64,000 nucleotides of DNA from Pseudoxanthomonas helianthi. GTDB taxonomy: Bacteria; Pseudomonadota; Gammaproteobacteria; Xanthomonadales; Xanthomonadaceae. How positions within the stretch are numbered: the first letter of the stretch is position 1; the number at the start of each line of letters is the position of its first letter. A program made the translations under genes and the position numbers. The notes beneath the pieces were generated by a model that saw only the letters and a program-made list of their open reading frames with translations, was not told where the DNA came from and ran no database searches. The stretch is taken from positions 608,923 through 672,922 of the forward strand of contig NZ_JAGKTC010000003.1 in NCBI RefSeq assembly GCF_017939625.1, given 5' to 3'. Positions 53,491 to 62,015 of this stretch are shown here, in pieces.

Positions 53491-53517
53491 TTGAGACGTC
53501 GCGTCGTTCTGTAAACG

Positions 53518-53545
53518 AAAAAGCCCGGCAATCGCCGGGCTTTTT
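53518..53545. terminator. Bidirectional intrinsic terminator
   Basis: AAAAAGCCCGGC-AATC-GCCGGGCTTTTT, a perfect stem with A- and T-runs on both sides. It serves the plus-strand fabI/DUF6959 unit and the minus-strand ppiD, whose stop codon is 24 bases away. Confidence 0.9.
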
Positions 53546-53568
53546 GTTTGCTGCGATAAGGCGCGGAA

Positions 53569-55548
53569 TCAGAGCTTGTCTTCCGCCACCTTGATGGTGA
53601 AGCGCTGGCGCATCGCCTTGGTGTAAGCCTCGGCGGCGCTGACGCCGTCGAGCTGGCCCAGCTGCAGGCCGACCTGCTGGCGCTCGGCCGGCGTCACCTG
53701 CGCCATGTCGCGCGGGTTGACCTTCTTCACCGCGAATACCAGGAAACGGCCCTGGCCCAGGTCGACCTTGCCGGGGGAAACCTTGCCGGCGGCCGGCTGC
53801 GGCGCGGCGAACATCGCTTCGTTCGCCTGCGGCGTCGGCACCGGGGCACCGCGCGGAACGCCCGGCACTTCCTGCACCAGGTAGCCCTTGGCCTTGCCCA
53901 GCGCCAGCAGGTCCCCGCCCGCCTTGACCTCGGCCAGCAATGCGTCGGCGGCCTTGGCCGCGGCCTTCTGCATGCGGTCGGCGCGGATCGCGGCGATCAC
54001 CGCCTCGCGCGCCTGCGCCAGCGGCAGCGCCTGTTCCGGCACGTGCTTGGCTACGCGGATCACCACGCTGTGGCTCGGCGCCACTTCGATCGGGTCGCTG
54101 GCGGTGCCGTCCTGGACGCGCTGTTCGGAGAAGGCTTCGCGCAGCACGGCCGGGACGGCGGCGATGCCGCTGGCATTGCCGCGCGAGAACGGACCCAGCG
54201 TCTGCACCGGCAGGCCGACCGCCTTGGCCGCGGGCGCCAGCGTGGTGGGGTTCTGGTTGATCTGGTCGACCAGGCGGCCGGCGAGGTCGTTGAACGCGCG
54301 TTCGCGCGCACTGGCGGTCAGCTCGCGCTCCAGGTCGGCGCGGACTTCCTCGAAGGGCTTGCCCTGGCCGGGCTTGATCTCGCGCAGCTGGATCACGTGC
54401 CAGCCGAATTCGGATTTGACCGGTTCGCTGACCGTGCCGCCCTGCAGGGCGAACACCGCGTCCTCGAACGGCTTGACCATCGCGCCATTGCGCTCGATCC
54501 AGCCCAGGTCGCCACCGCTGGCCTTGGAACCCGTGTCGTCGGAATTGGCCTTGGCCAGCGCGGCGAAATCGGCGCCCGGCGCACGCGCCTGCGCGGCCAG
54601 CGCCTTGGCCTTGTCTTCGGCCGCCTTCTGCCTGGCCGGGTCGGCATTGGCCGGCACCGCGATCAGGATGTGCGAAACCAGGCGTTGTTCCGGGCTGACG
54701 AAGCGGGCCTTCTCCTCGTCGTAGCGCTTGCGCAGCGCGGCTTCGTCCGGCGCGGCCACCGGCAGCTGGCTGCCGTCGACATCGACGTACTCGATGCTGA
54801 CCTGCTCGGGCTGGCGGAAGTCGCGGGCGTGGCTGTCGTACCACTGCTTGATCTGGGCCTCGTCGACCGGCGCCGTGTCGGGGGCCGGTTGCGGCAGGCC
54901 GGCGATGACCACGTCGCGGGTCTCGCCGCTGAGCTTCAGCACGCGCTCGGTTTCGCCGGCGGTGGCGAAGGCCGATTCGCCGACGCCGGCCAGCACGACC
55001 GACTGCAGCAGGCTTTCGCGCACCAGCTGGTCGAACTGCTTCGGCGTGCGCGGCGGATTCATCGTCTGCAGCGCCATCAGGTAGGCGTTCTTGTCGAACT
55101 TGCCGTTGGCGTCCTGGAAGCCCGGGATCTTCTCGATCTCCGCGCGCACCGCCGCGTCGCTGACCACCACGCCGGCGCGGCCGGCGGCGAGCTGCAGCAC
55201 GCGCTCGTCGATCATCTGTTCCAGCACCTTGCGCTTGTTGTCGACGCTTTCGAACGCGCGCGCGTCGAAACGTTCGCCCTGGGCCTGGCTCTGCTGGCGG
55301 CGGACCAGGTCGAAACGCTCGCGGAACTGGTCCACGCCGATTTCGTCGTGCTGCCACAGCAGCGACACCGGCCACCACGACGGCGCCGAACTCCACCAGG
55401 TCGGCGGCGCCTGGATCTTCGCCGCGTAGTTGTCGCTGCCGCCGGTGAAGTACTGCTCGACGCCGAAGAAGGCGAACGGGATGATCAGCAGGCCGAGGAT
55501 CAGCGTGGCGATCCAGCCGGAGGTCTTGTCGCGGAGTTTCTGCAGCAT
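53569..55548 (-). CDS. ppiD: Peptidyl-prolyl isomerase PpiD, envelope chaperone
   Basis: A 659-residue protein (E. coli PpiD about 620). One N-terminal membrane helix (WIATLILGLLIIPFAFFGVE), the SurA-N-like chaperone region (about 40-250), a parvulin domain (about 265-375: VSHILIAVPANADPARQKA, GSKASGGDLGWIERN, VKSEFGWHVIQLREIKPGQG) and a further domain. It assists periplasmic and outer-membrane protein folding near the Sec exit. In E. coli it lies after lon-hupB; here neither is adjacent. An open frame on the opposite strand is not a gene. Confidence 0.93.
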   Translation of the reverse strand: MLQKLRDKTSGWIATLILGLLIIPFAFFGVEQYFTGGSDNYAAKIQAPPTWWSSAPSWWPVSLLWQHDEIGVDQFRERFDLVRRQQSQAQGERFDARAFESVDNKRKVLEQMIDERVLQLAAGRAGVVVSDAAVRAEIEKIPGFQDANGKFDKNAYLMALQTMNPPRTPKQFDQLVRESLLQSVVLAGVGESAFATAGETERVLKLSGETRDVVIAGLPQPAPDTAPVDEAQIKQWYDSHARDFRQPEQVSIEYVDVDGSQLPVAAPDEAALRKRYDEEKARFVSPEQRLVSHILIAVPANADPARQKAAEDKAKALAAQARAPGADFAALAKANSDDTGSKASGGDLGWIERNGAMVKPFEDAVFALQGGTVSEPVKSEFGWHVIQLREIKPGQGKPFEEVRADLERELTASARERAFNDLAGRLVDQINQNPTTLAPAAKAVGLPVQTLGPFSRGNASGIAAVPAVLREAFSEQRVQDGTASDPIEVAPSHSVVIRVAKHVPEQALPLAQAREAVIAAIRADRMQKAAAKAADALLAEVKAGGDLLALGKAKGYLVQEVPGVPRGAPVPTPQANEAMFAAPQPAAGKVSPGKVDLGQGRFLVFAVKKVNPRDMAQVTPAERQQVGLQLGQLDGVSAAEAYTKAMRQRFTIKVAEDKL

Positions 55549-55692
55549 GGGGCGTCGTCTTGCCTGATTGCGTAAGCCGTGCAGTTTACCGTGCCGTGGG
55601 GCCGAATCGGGCGATACCGGCCTTGCGGCCGGACCCGGATCGGTCGATGCCGTTCAGTCCGTGGCCATCCGGCCGACCGGCGCGACGGGCGG

Positions 55693-56955
55693 TCACAGAT
55701 CGAAGGCGAGCAGGTCCAGCCCGGTTGCCGCGCGCACGATGCGCCGGTACAGCAGGTTGCCGTTGGCGGCATTGGTCAGCACGACCAGGGCGCGCCGGCG
55801 TGCGGCATCGCCCAACGCAAAGGTCTTGAAGATGCCGCCATTGCTGCCCGAGTGGTAGAACACCGGCCCGCGGGCGGTGCTTTCCAGGTTCCAGCCCAGC
55901 CCTTTTTCGGTCCAGCGGCCGGGCACGTCGATCTGCCGGCTGAGCATGGCGCTGCGCGTCGCCGGCCGCAGTTCCCACGAGGCTGGACCCGCATGGACCA
56001 TCAGGGCCATGAAGCGCGCGTAATCCGGCGCGGTGCAACGCAGGCTGGCCGCGGCATTGGCCAGGATGTCGCTGGGCCAATTGGCCACGCCAGGCGGCGC
56101 ATGGGCTTGCACCAAGGGCAAGGCGCGCTCGGCATCGGCGTAGCGCCAAGCCGCCAATGGCTTGTTCCACTGCGTCGCGATAGGCAAGGCCGCTTCGAAC
56201 GCTTCGCGCAGCATCTGCGGCGGCATGCCGGGATGCGCATCGCCCGGCGCGTAATGGCCATACGCCGAACGCGCCGCCAGGCCGGAATCCCAGGCATAGC
56301 TGCTGTCGCGCATGCCGGCCGGTGCGAACAGCATCCGTCGCGCGGTTTCGTCCAGGCTTTCGCCGGTGACCGTTTCCACCACGAGTTGCAGCCAGACGAA
56401 GGCTTCGCCGGAATAATCGATGCGCGTTCCCGGCGCCACCGCCGGCACCAACTTCTCGTTCGCCGGGTCCTTGCGCCAGTCGGGCAAGCCGGTCGAATGG
56501 CGCAGCACGTCGCGCACGGTGATCCGGTCGATCCACGGATGCTCGGCCAGGTAATCCGGCCGTCGATACGCCACCAGCGGCTTGTCCAGCGCCAGTTCGC
56601 CGCGATCGACCAGTTGCAGGACCACGTAGGCGAACACCGGCTTGCTGAGCGAAGCGGCTTCGAACAGGGTGTCTTCCCCGACGGGCGTACCGCGCTCCGC
56701 ATTCGCCAGGCCGAAGCCGCGCGACCACGCCAGCCTGCCTTGCTCGACCACCGCGATGCCGATGCCCGGCACGCCCAGCGCCTGCATCTGCCGTGGCAGG
56801 TCCTGCAGGGACCGCGTCGAAGGAATCCAGTCGGCATCGTCCGCGCATCGCGGCGCGGCCCACAACCGTCCTGCCCCAGTCGCGAGCGTGGCGAATCCAA
56901 CTGAAGTCGCCAACAGCCGGCGGCGGCGCAGTGAAACAGGCGTGATCTCGTCCAT
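55693..56955 (-). CDS. Serine hydrolase of the beta-lactamase / penicillin-binding fold
   Basis: A 420-residue exported enzyme with an N-terminal RRRRLLATSVGFATLATGAG signal that has a Tat-like Arg cluster. Active-site motif SLSK (Ser102, Lys105), YSG (Tyr181) and HSGSNGG in place of KTG, the pattern of the esterase/class C beta-lactamase-related group. Whether it hydrolyses beta-lactams, peptides or esters is not evident. It lies between ppiD and pnp on the same strand, with a clear pnp terminator before it, so it probably has its own promoter. Confidence 0.85.
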   Translation of the reverse strand: MDEITPVSLRRRRLLATSVGFATLATGAGRLWAAPRCADDADWIPSTRSLQDLPRQMQALGVPGIGIAVVEQGRLAWSRGFGLANAERGTPVGEDTLFEAASLSKPVFAYVVLQLVDRGELALDKPLVAYRRPDYLAEHPWIDRITVRDVLRHSTGLPDWRKDPANEKLVPAVAPGTRIDYSGEAFVWLQLVVETVTGESLDETARRMLFAPAGMRDSSYAWDSGLAARSAYGHYAPGDAHPGMPPQMLREAFEAALPIATQWNKPLAAWRYADAERALPLVQAHAPPGVANWPSDILANAAASLRCTAPDYARFMALMVHAGPASWELRPATRSAMLSRQIDVPGRWTEKGLGWNLESTARGPVFYHSGSNGGIFKTFALGDAARRRALVVLTNAANGNLLYRRIVRAATGLDLLAFDL

Positions 56956-57006
56956 GCCGCATTGGAACGTGTGCGGCGCGGCCCGGCAAGTGTCGCGCCG
57001 GCAAGA

Positions 57007-57032
57007 AAAAAGCGGGCCGAAGCCCGCTTTTT
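57007..57032 (-). terminator. Intrinsic terminator after pnp
   Basis: AAAAAGCGGGC-CGAA-GCCCGCTTTTT. On the minus strand the stem is followed by a T-run. It lies 26 bases after the pnp stop codon. Confidence 0.9.
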
Positions 57033-57057
57033 CGTCGGTAATCGCGAAGGCCGCGGC

Positions 57058-59157
57058 TTACGCCGTCTCGCCTTCCTCGACGGCCTTCATCGAAAGGCGG
57101 ATGCGGCCCTGCTTGTCGACTTCCAGCACCTTGACCTTGACCACGTCGCCTTCCTTCAGCTTGTCGCCGACCTTCTCGACGCGCTCGTTGGAGATCTGCG
57201 AGACGTGGACCAAGCCGTCCTTGCCCGGCAGGATGGTGACGAACGCACCGAAGTCCATGATCTTGGCGACCTTGCCTTCGTAGATGCGGCCCGGCTCGAC
57301 GTCGCTGGTGATCTGCTCGATGCGGGCCTTGGCGGCTTGCGCCGCGGCGGCGTTGACCGAGGCGATGACGATGGTGCCGTCGTCCTGGATGTCGATCTGG
57401 GTGCCGGTTTCCTTGGTGATGCCCTGGATGGTGGCGCCGCCCTTGCCGATCACTTCGCGGATCTTGTCCGGGTGGATCTTGATGGTCAGCAGGCGCGGGG
57501 CGTACTCGGACAGTTCGGCACGCGGCGTGGTCAGGGCCTTCGACATTTCGCCGAGGATATGCAGGCGGCCGGCGCGGGCCTGGGCCAGCGCGACCTTCAT
57601 GATCTCCTCGGTGATGCCGTCGATCTTGATGTCCATCTGCAGGGCGGAGATGCCCTCGGCGGAACCGGCCACCTTGAAGTCCATGTCGCCCAGGTGGTCT
57701 TCGTCGCCCAGGATGTCGCTCAGCACGACGTAGCGGTCGCCTTCCTTCACCAGGCCCATCGCGATACCCGCGACCGGCGCCTTGACCGGCACGCCGGCGT
57801 CCATCAACGCCAGCGAGCTGCCGCAGACCGAGGCCATCGACGAGGAACCGTTCGATTCGGTGATTTCCGAGACCACGCGGATGGTGTACGGGAACTCTTC
57901 CAGGGTCGGCATCACCGCGAGCACGCCGCGCTTGGCCAGGCGGCCGTGGCCGATTTCACGACGCTTCGGCGCGCCGAAGCGGCCGCACTCGCCCACCGAG
58001 AACGGAGGGAAGTTGTAATGGAACAGGAAGTTCTCTTTGTACTCGCCGGCGATGGCGTCGATGATCTGGCCGTCGCGGGCGGTGCCCAGCGTGGTGACCA
58101 CGATGGCCTGGGTTTCGCCGCGGGTGAACAGCGCCGAGCCATGGGTACGCGGCAGCACGCCGGCCTTCACGCTGATCGGGCGCACGGTGTCGAGCGCGCG
58201 GCCGTCGATGCGGACCTTGGTATCGAGCACGGAGTCGCGCATGGTGCGGTATTCGAGTTCGCCGAATTCCTTCGACAGCTCGGCCTTGTCCCAGCCTTCC
58301 GCTTCGAGACGGCCCGCCAGCTGTTCGGTGACGTCCTTCTTGATCGAAGCGATGGCGTCGCGGCGCTGCAGCTTGTCGTGGATCTTGAACGCGTCGGCCA
58401 GTTGGCCGCCGACGGCTTCCTTCAGCGCGGCGATCAGGGCGGTGTTCTTGGCCGGGGCGACCCATTCGCTGGGCTTGGTGCCGGCTTCGACGGTCAGCTC
58501 GTTGATCGCGTTGATGACCTTCTGCATTTCGCGGTGGCCGAAGGTCACGGCGCCGAGCATCACGTCCTCGGACAGCAGCGCAGCTTCGGATTCGACCATC
58601 AGCACCGCGTTGCTGGTGCCGGCGACGACCAGCTCGAGCTGCGATTCCTTCAGCTCGGAAGCGGTCGGGTTGAGGATGTACTGGCCGTCCTTGTAGCCGA
58701 CCTTGGCGGCGCCGATCGGGCCCTGGAACGGGGTACCGGCCAGCGACAGCGCGGCCGAGGCGCCGATCATCGCCGGGATGTCGCCGTCGACTTCCGGGTT
58801 CAGCGAGATCACCTGGGCGATGATCTGCACTTCGTTCTTGTAGTCCTCGGGGAACAGCGGGCGGATCGGGCGGTCGATCAGGCGCGAGATCAGCGTTTCC
58901 TTCTCGGTCGGACGGCCTTCGCGCTTGAAGAAGCCGCCGGGGATGCGGCCGCCGGCGTAGAACTTCTCCACGTAGTCGACGGTCAGCGGGAAGAAGTCCT
59001 GGCCTTCGCGCGCGCTCTTGGCGGCGACGGCGGTGACCAGCAGTACGGTGTCGTCGACGTTGACGATGACGGCACCGCTGGCCTGACGGGCGATTTCGCC
59101 GGTCTCCAGGGTGACGGTGTGCTTGCCGTACTGGAAGGTTTTGGTGATCTTTGCCAC
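57058..59157 (-). CDS. pnp: Polyribonucleotide nucleotidyltransferase (PNPase)
   Basis: A 699-residue 3'-5' phosphorolytic exoribonuclease of the RNA degradosome. Two RNase PH domains (about 1-210 and 310-545), the alpha-helical linker, KH domain ([20 protein letters not shown]) and S1 domain ([20 protein letters not shown]) are in order. [12 protein letters not shown] and the catalytic second-domain region [17 protein letters not shown] are intact. It follows rpsO after a terminator-like hairpin, the conserved rpsO-pnp order. Confidence 0.97.
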   Translation of the reverse strand: MAKITKTFQYGKHTVTLETGEIARQASGAVIVNVDDTVLLVTAVAAKSAREGQDFFPLTVDYVEKFYAGGRIPGGFFKREGRPTEKETLISRLIDRPIRPLFPEDYKNEVQIIAQVISLNPEVDGDIPAMIGASAALSLAGTPFQGPIGAAKVGYKDGQYILNPTASELKESQLELVVAGTSNAVLMVESEAALLSEDVMLGAVTFGHREMQKVINAINELTVEAGTKPSEWVAPAKNTALIAALKEAVGGQLADAFKIHDKLQRRDAIASIKKDVTEQLAGRLEAEGWDKAELSKEFGELEYRTMRDSVLDTKVRIDGRALDTVRPISVKAGVLPRTHGSALFTRGETQAIVVTTLGTARDGQIIDAIAGEYKENFLFHYNFPPFSVGECGRFGAPKRREIGHGRLAKRGVLAVMPTLEEFPYTIRVVSEITESNGSSSMASVCGSSLALMDAGVPVKAPVAGIAMGLVKEGDRYVVLSDILGDEDHLGDMDFKVAGSAEGISALQMDIKIDGITEEIMKVALAQARAGRLHILGEMSKALTTPRAELSEYAPRLLTIKIHPDKIREVIGKGGATIQGITKETGTQIDIQDDGTIVIASVNAAAAQAAKARIEQITSDVEPGRIYEGKVAKIMDFGAFVTILPGKDGLVHVSQISNERVEKVGDKLKEGDVVKVKVLEVDKQGRIRLSMKAVEEGETA

Positions 59158-59252
59158 GAGGGTTCCTTGGAATGCTTTGTCGGTTGAACCGGCACGGCCC
59201 TTGCCGCGCGCGGGCGTTGCGGGTGGAGCGGATTTTCCGGGCGGAAAAACAA

Positions 59253-59278
59253 ACCGCGGCGCATCGCTGCGCCGCGGT
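59253..59278 (-). terminator. Hairpin between rpsO and pnp
   Basis: ACCGCGGCGCA-TCGC-TGCGCCGCGGT with 11-base perfect arms, followed on the minus strand by TTGTTTTTCC. It is 12 bases after the rpsO stop and 96 before pnp, comparable to the leaky rpsO terminator of E. coli, and an RNase III-sensitive leader is often found here. Confidence 0.8.
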
Positions 59279-59289
59279 GGGTGTTCGGA

Positions 59290-59550
<261 letters not shown>

Positions 59551-59678
59551 AGGTTTTCTCTTTAGCGATGCGTGGCCTGCAGGAACGCGGTCTGTCCTCC
59601 GCGCGCACCGCCTGGCTCGCCGTCTACGGTTACTGGAATATCCCGCCGTGGGCGGGCTGCCCGGAATGGGCGGCCGGC

Positions 59679-59707
59679 ATTGTAGTCGCCCGGGCCTTTC
59701 GGAACAA
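59679..59707 (-). promoter_or_regulatory. rpsO: Candidate sigma-70 promoter of rpsO
   Basis: On the minus strand TTGTTC (59707-59702), an exact 17-base spacer, then TACAAT (59684-59679). It is downstream of the truB stop and gives a leader of roughly 120 bases before rpsO, so rpsO-pnp can be transcribed independently of infB-rbfA-truB. Confidence 0.75.
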
Positions 59708-59766
59708 GGTTTTAGGCGAAAAATCCGCCCCGCTCCGGCTTCCGCGTCCCGCCCGCCGGTACCGGA

Positions 59767-60714
59767 TCAGGCCCGCGGCGAAGGGGCGAGATTGAACAGC
59801 CGTTGCGGCGCCAGCAGGCGATCCGGGTTCAGCTGGCCCAGGCCCACGGCCCTTCCCGCCGCGTCGAATACGGCCACGGTGCCGGCCGGCCCGGGCACGC
59901 CGGACAGGCGCTGGCCCTGGCCGAAGCGCACCGCTGCCGGTTCGGTCAGGTCGATCCGCGGTAGGCCGATCAGCCCGGCTTCGAGCGGCAGCAGGCAGGC
60001 ATCGAGCGCGTGGGGATCGCGTTCGGCCAGCTGGCGTAGCGCGTCCAGCGTCCACATGCGCGGATCTCGGAACGGATCGACCCACAGCCGGCGCAGTTCG
60101 GCCACGTGCGCGCCGCAGCCCAGCGCCTCGCCCAGGTCGCGGACCAGGCTGCGCACGTACGTGCCGGATCCGCATTCCACCTGCAGGCGCAGCAGCGGTT
60201 CGCCGCCGTCGAGCAGGTCGGCCGCCGACAACAGGTCGAAGCGGTGGACCTCGACCGGCCGTGCCTCGACTTCGACCGCCTCGCCGCGCCGCGCCTTGGC
60301 GTACAGCGGCTCGCCGCCGCGCTTGAGCGCGGAATAGATCGGCGGGCGCTGCTGGATCCTGCCGGTCAGGCCTCGCAGGGCCTTGTCGATCTGCTTGAGC
60401 GTGTAGCGTCCCACTTCGCGTTCGCGCAGCGGCTGGCCTTCGGCGTCGTCGGTATCGGTGACCACGCCGAGCCGCGCCACGGTGTCGTAGGCCTTGCGCG
60501 CACCCAGCAGGTTGCCGGCGAGTTTGGTCGCCTCGCCGAAGCACAACGGCAGCAGGCCGGTGGCCAGCGGGTCGAGCGCGCCGGTATGCCCGCCCTTCTC
60601 CGCACGGAACAACTTGCGCGCCTGTTGCAGGGCCTGGCTGGAGCTCAGGCCTTGCGGCTTGTCCAGCAACAGGATGCCGTCGAGTTTGCGGAAGCGTTGG
60701 CGCGGCCCATTCAT
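59767..60714 (-). CDS. truB: tRNA pseudouridine-55 synthase
   Basis: A 315-residue enzyme forming pseudouridine in the T-loop of tRNAs. Catalytic Asp in [17 protein letters not shown], the N-terminal [13 protein letters not shown], the [20 protein letters not shown] motif and the closing [15 protein letters not shown] are all intact. Its start is 76 bases from the divergent cupin gene; normally rbfA lies directly upstream, and here the plus-strand cupin/NTF2 pair separates them. Confidence 0.96.
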   Translation of the reverse strand: MNGPRQRFRKLDGILLLDKPQGLSSSQALQQARKLFRAEKGGHTGALDPLATGLLPLCFGEATKLAGNLLGARKAYDTVARLGVVTDTDDAEGQPLREREVGRYTLKQIDKALRGLTGRIQQRPPIYSALKRGGEPLYAKARRGEAVEVEARPVEVHRFDLLSAADLLDGGEPLLRLQVECGSGTYVRSLVRDLGEALGCGAHVAELRRLWVDPFRDPRMWTLDALRQLAERDPHALDACLLPLEAGLIGLPRIDLTEPAAVRFGQGQRLSGVPGPAGTVAVFDAAGRAVGLGQLNPDRLLAPQRLFNLAPSPRA

Positions 60715-60790
60715 CTTGCGATTGTAGTTGTCGCCCGCCGGCTGTCGAGCTTAGGCTGCGACGAGTGCGCGTTACTTAGGGATTTCCGCG

Positions 60791-61192
60791 ATGCCGCCGG
60801 CAAACCACGATTCCACCCAATTCGCTGGCGCGGCACGCTGGCCACTGGCGCAGGTGCTGTCGCAGCTGCCATTGCCCGCGACGGCGAAATGGCCGCAGGG
60901 CGTATTCGATACCGAAGTGTTCGCGGCGCCCGGCATTAGCCTGTCCCTGTTCGCGCCACGTGGCGAAGACCACCAGACCGCCCACGACGAGGACGAGTTC
61001 TACCTGGTCGCCAGCGGCCATGCCGTACTGCACGTGCGCGACCTGGGCGACGGCTGGCGGGTATTGGAAGCGAACCGCGGCGATGCGCTATTCGTCGCCG
61101 CCGGCATCGACCACCGCTTCGAATCGATCTCGGCGGATTTCACGGCCTGGGTCGTATTCTTTCCCCCGACCGCATCACGGGAATCGCCATGA
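60791..61192 (+). CDS. Cupin-domain protein
   Basis: A 133-residue single cupin. The metal-ligand pattern is partly visible: HQTAHDEDEFYLVASGHAVL (first motif with His and Glu) and GDALFVAAGIDHRFESI (second motif with His). It has no signal peptide. Function unknown; such cupins may bind small molecules or be dioxygenases. It is the first of two plus-strand genes inside the otherwise minus-strand infB-rbfA-truB run, and overlaps the next gene by ATGA. Confidence 0.85.
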   Translation: MPPANHDSTQFAGAARWPLAQVLSQLPLPATAKWPQGVFDTEVFAAPGISLSLFAPRGEDHQTAHDEDEFYLVASGHAVLHVRDLGDGWRVLEANRGDALFVAAGIDHRFESISADFTAWVVFFPPTASRESP

Positions 61193-61629
61193 AGATCGCC
61201 ACCGTCCTGTCGACCCTGCTGCTCTCCACCCTGCCCTTCACCACGATGGCCGCTAATCCGCACGCACAGCTTCCTCCCGACCTGCAGAAGGCGGTCGCCG
61301 ATTTCGACCGCGCGCAACTGCACAGCGATGCCGCCGAACTGCAACGCCTGCTGGCCGACGACTACGTGCTGTACAACAGCCAGGGTAAGGTCGAGAACAA
61401 GGCCGACTTCCTCCGCGACTACGCGCAAATGCAGCTCGAGCCGTTCACCGTGGAGGACGAAACCGTGCGTTACTGGGGCGACGGCGCGGTGCTGGCTGGC
61501 GTGGCCACGCTGAAGGGAGTGAGCGAAGGCCAGCCGTTCTCGGCGCGGCTACGTTTCTCCGACATCTGGCGAAAGCGCGACGGGCGCTGGCAGGTGGTGT
61601 TCACCCAGGCCACGCGGGCGGCACCGTAG
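61189..61629 (+). CDS. Exported DUF4440 / NTF2-like protein
   Basis: A 146-residue protein with a signal peptide (IATVLSTLLLSTLPFTTMAA) and an NTF2-fold domain: AVADFDRAQLHSDAAELQRL, LADDYVLYNSQGKVENKADF, VEDETVRYWGDGAVLAGVAT and FSDIWRKRDGRWQVVF, typical of DUF4440. It should act in the periplasm; substrate unknown. ATGA overlap couples it to the cupin gene, so the two probably work in one small pathway. It is convergent with rbfA (15 bases between stops). Confidence 0.82.
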   Translation: MKIATVLSTLLLSTLPFTTMAANPHAQLPPDLQKAVADFDRAQLHSDAAELQRLLADDYVLYNSQGKVENKADFLRDYAQMQLEPFTVEDETVRYWGDGAVLAGVATLKGVSEGQPFSARLRFSDIWRKRDGRWQVVFTQATRAAP

Positions 61630-61644
61630 CGCCGGCCGCCGGCT

Positions 61645-62013
61645 TCATTCGTCGCCGGGGACGGAATCCTCGTCCAGCTGGCGCAACAGGTTGTCGATGC
61701 GTTCGCCGCGATCGACCGAATCGTCGTAGTGGAAATGCAGCTCGGGCACGTGGCGCAGCTTCATCGCCCGCGCCAGTTGCATGCGGATTTCCCTGGCCAG
61801 CTCCTTCAGCCCCTTCACCGCCTCTGCCGACTTTTCCGGCATCAATGCGGTGACGAAGACCTTGGCATGGGCCATGTCGCGGGTGACCTCCACGTCGGAC
61901 ACGCTGACCGAAGGCAGCCGGTGTTCGCGCACGGCGTTGTGCACCAGGGTGCCCAGCTCGCGGCGGAGCTGGGCGGAAACGCGGTCGGTGCGATGGAAGG
62001 ACTTGGTCGGCAT
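61645..62013 (-). CDS. rbfA: Ribosome-binding factor A
   Basis: A 122-residue 30S assembly factor with a KH-like fold. Seen: RTDRVSAQLRRELGTLV, VSVSDVEVTRDMAHAKVFVT, LAREIRMQLARAMKLRHVPE and LHFHYDDSVDRGERI. The start ATG 62013 lies 2 bases after the infB stop, the conserved infB-rbfA arrangement. Downstream the plus-strand pair replaces the usual immediate truB. Confidence 0.96.
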   Translation of the reverse strand: MPTKSFHRTDRVSAQLRRELGTLVHNAVREHRLPSVSVSDVEVTRDMAHAKVFVTALMPEKSAEAVKGLKELAREIRMQLARAMKLRHVPELHFHYDDSVDRGERIDNLLRQLDEDSVPGDE

Positions 62014-62015
62014 GG

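Noticed and set aside
55693..56955. A clinically relevant class C beta-lactamase
   Set aside because: SLSK is present, but YSG and HSGSNGG replace the YxN and KTG motifs, so the broader serine hydrolase family is the safer call.
56962..59187. A 741-codon open frame on the plus strand opposite pnp
   Set aside because: Composition mirrors pnp codons (Val/Gly/Asp/Leu-rich) and it has no recognisable domain; pnp is certain.
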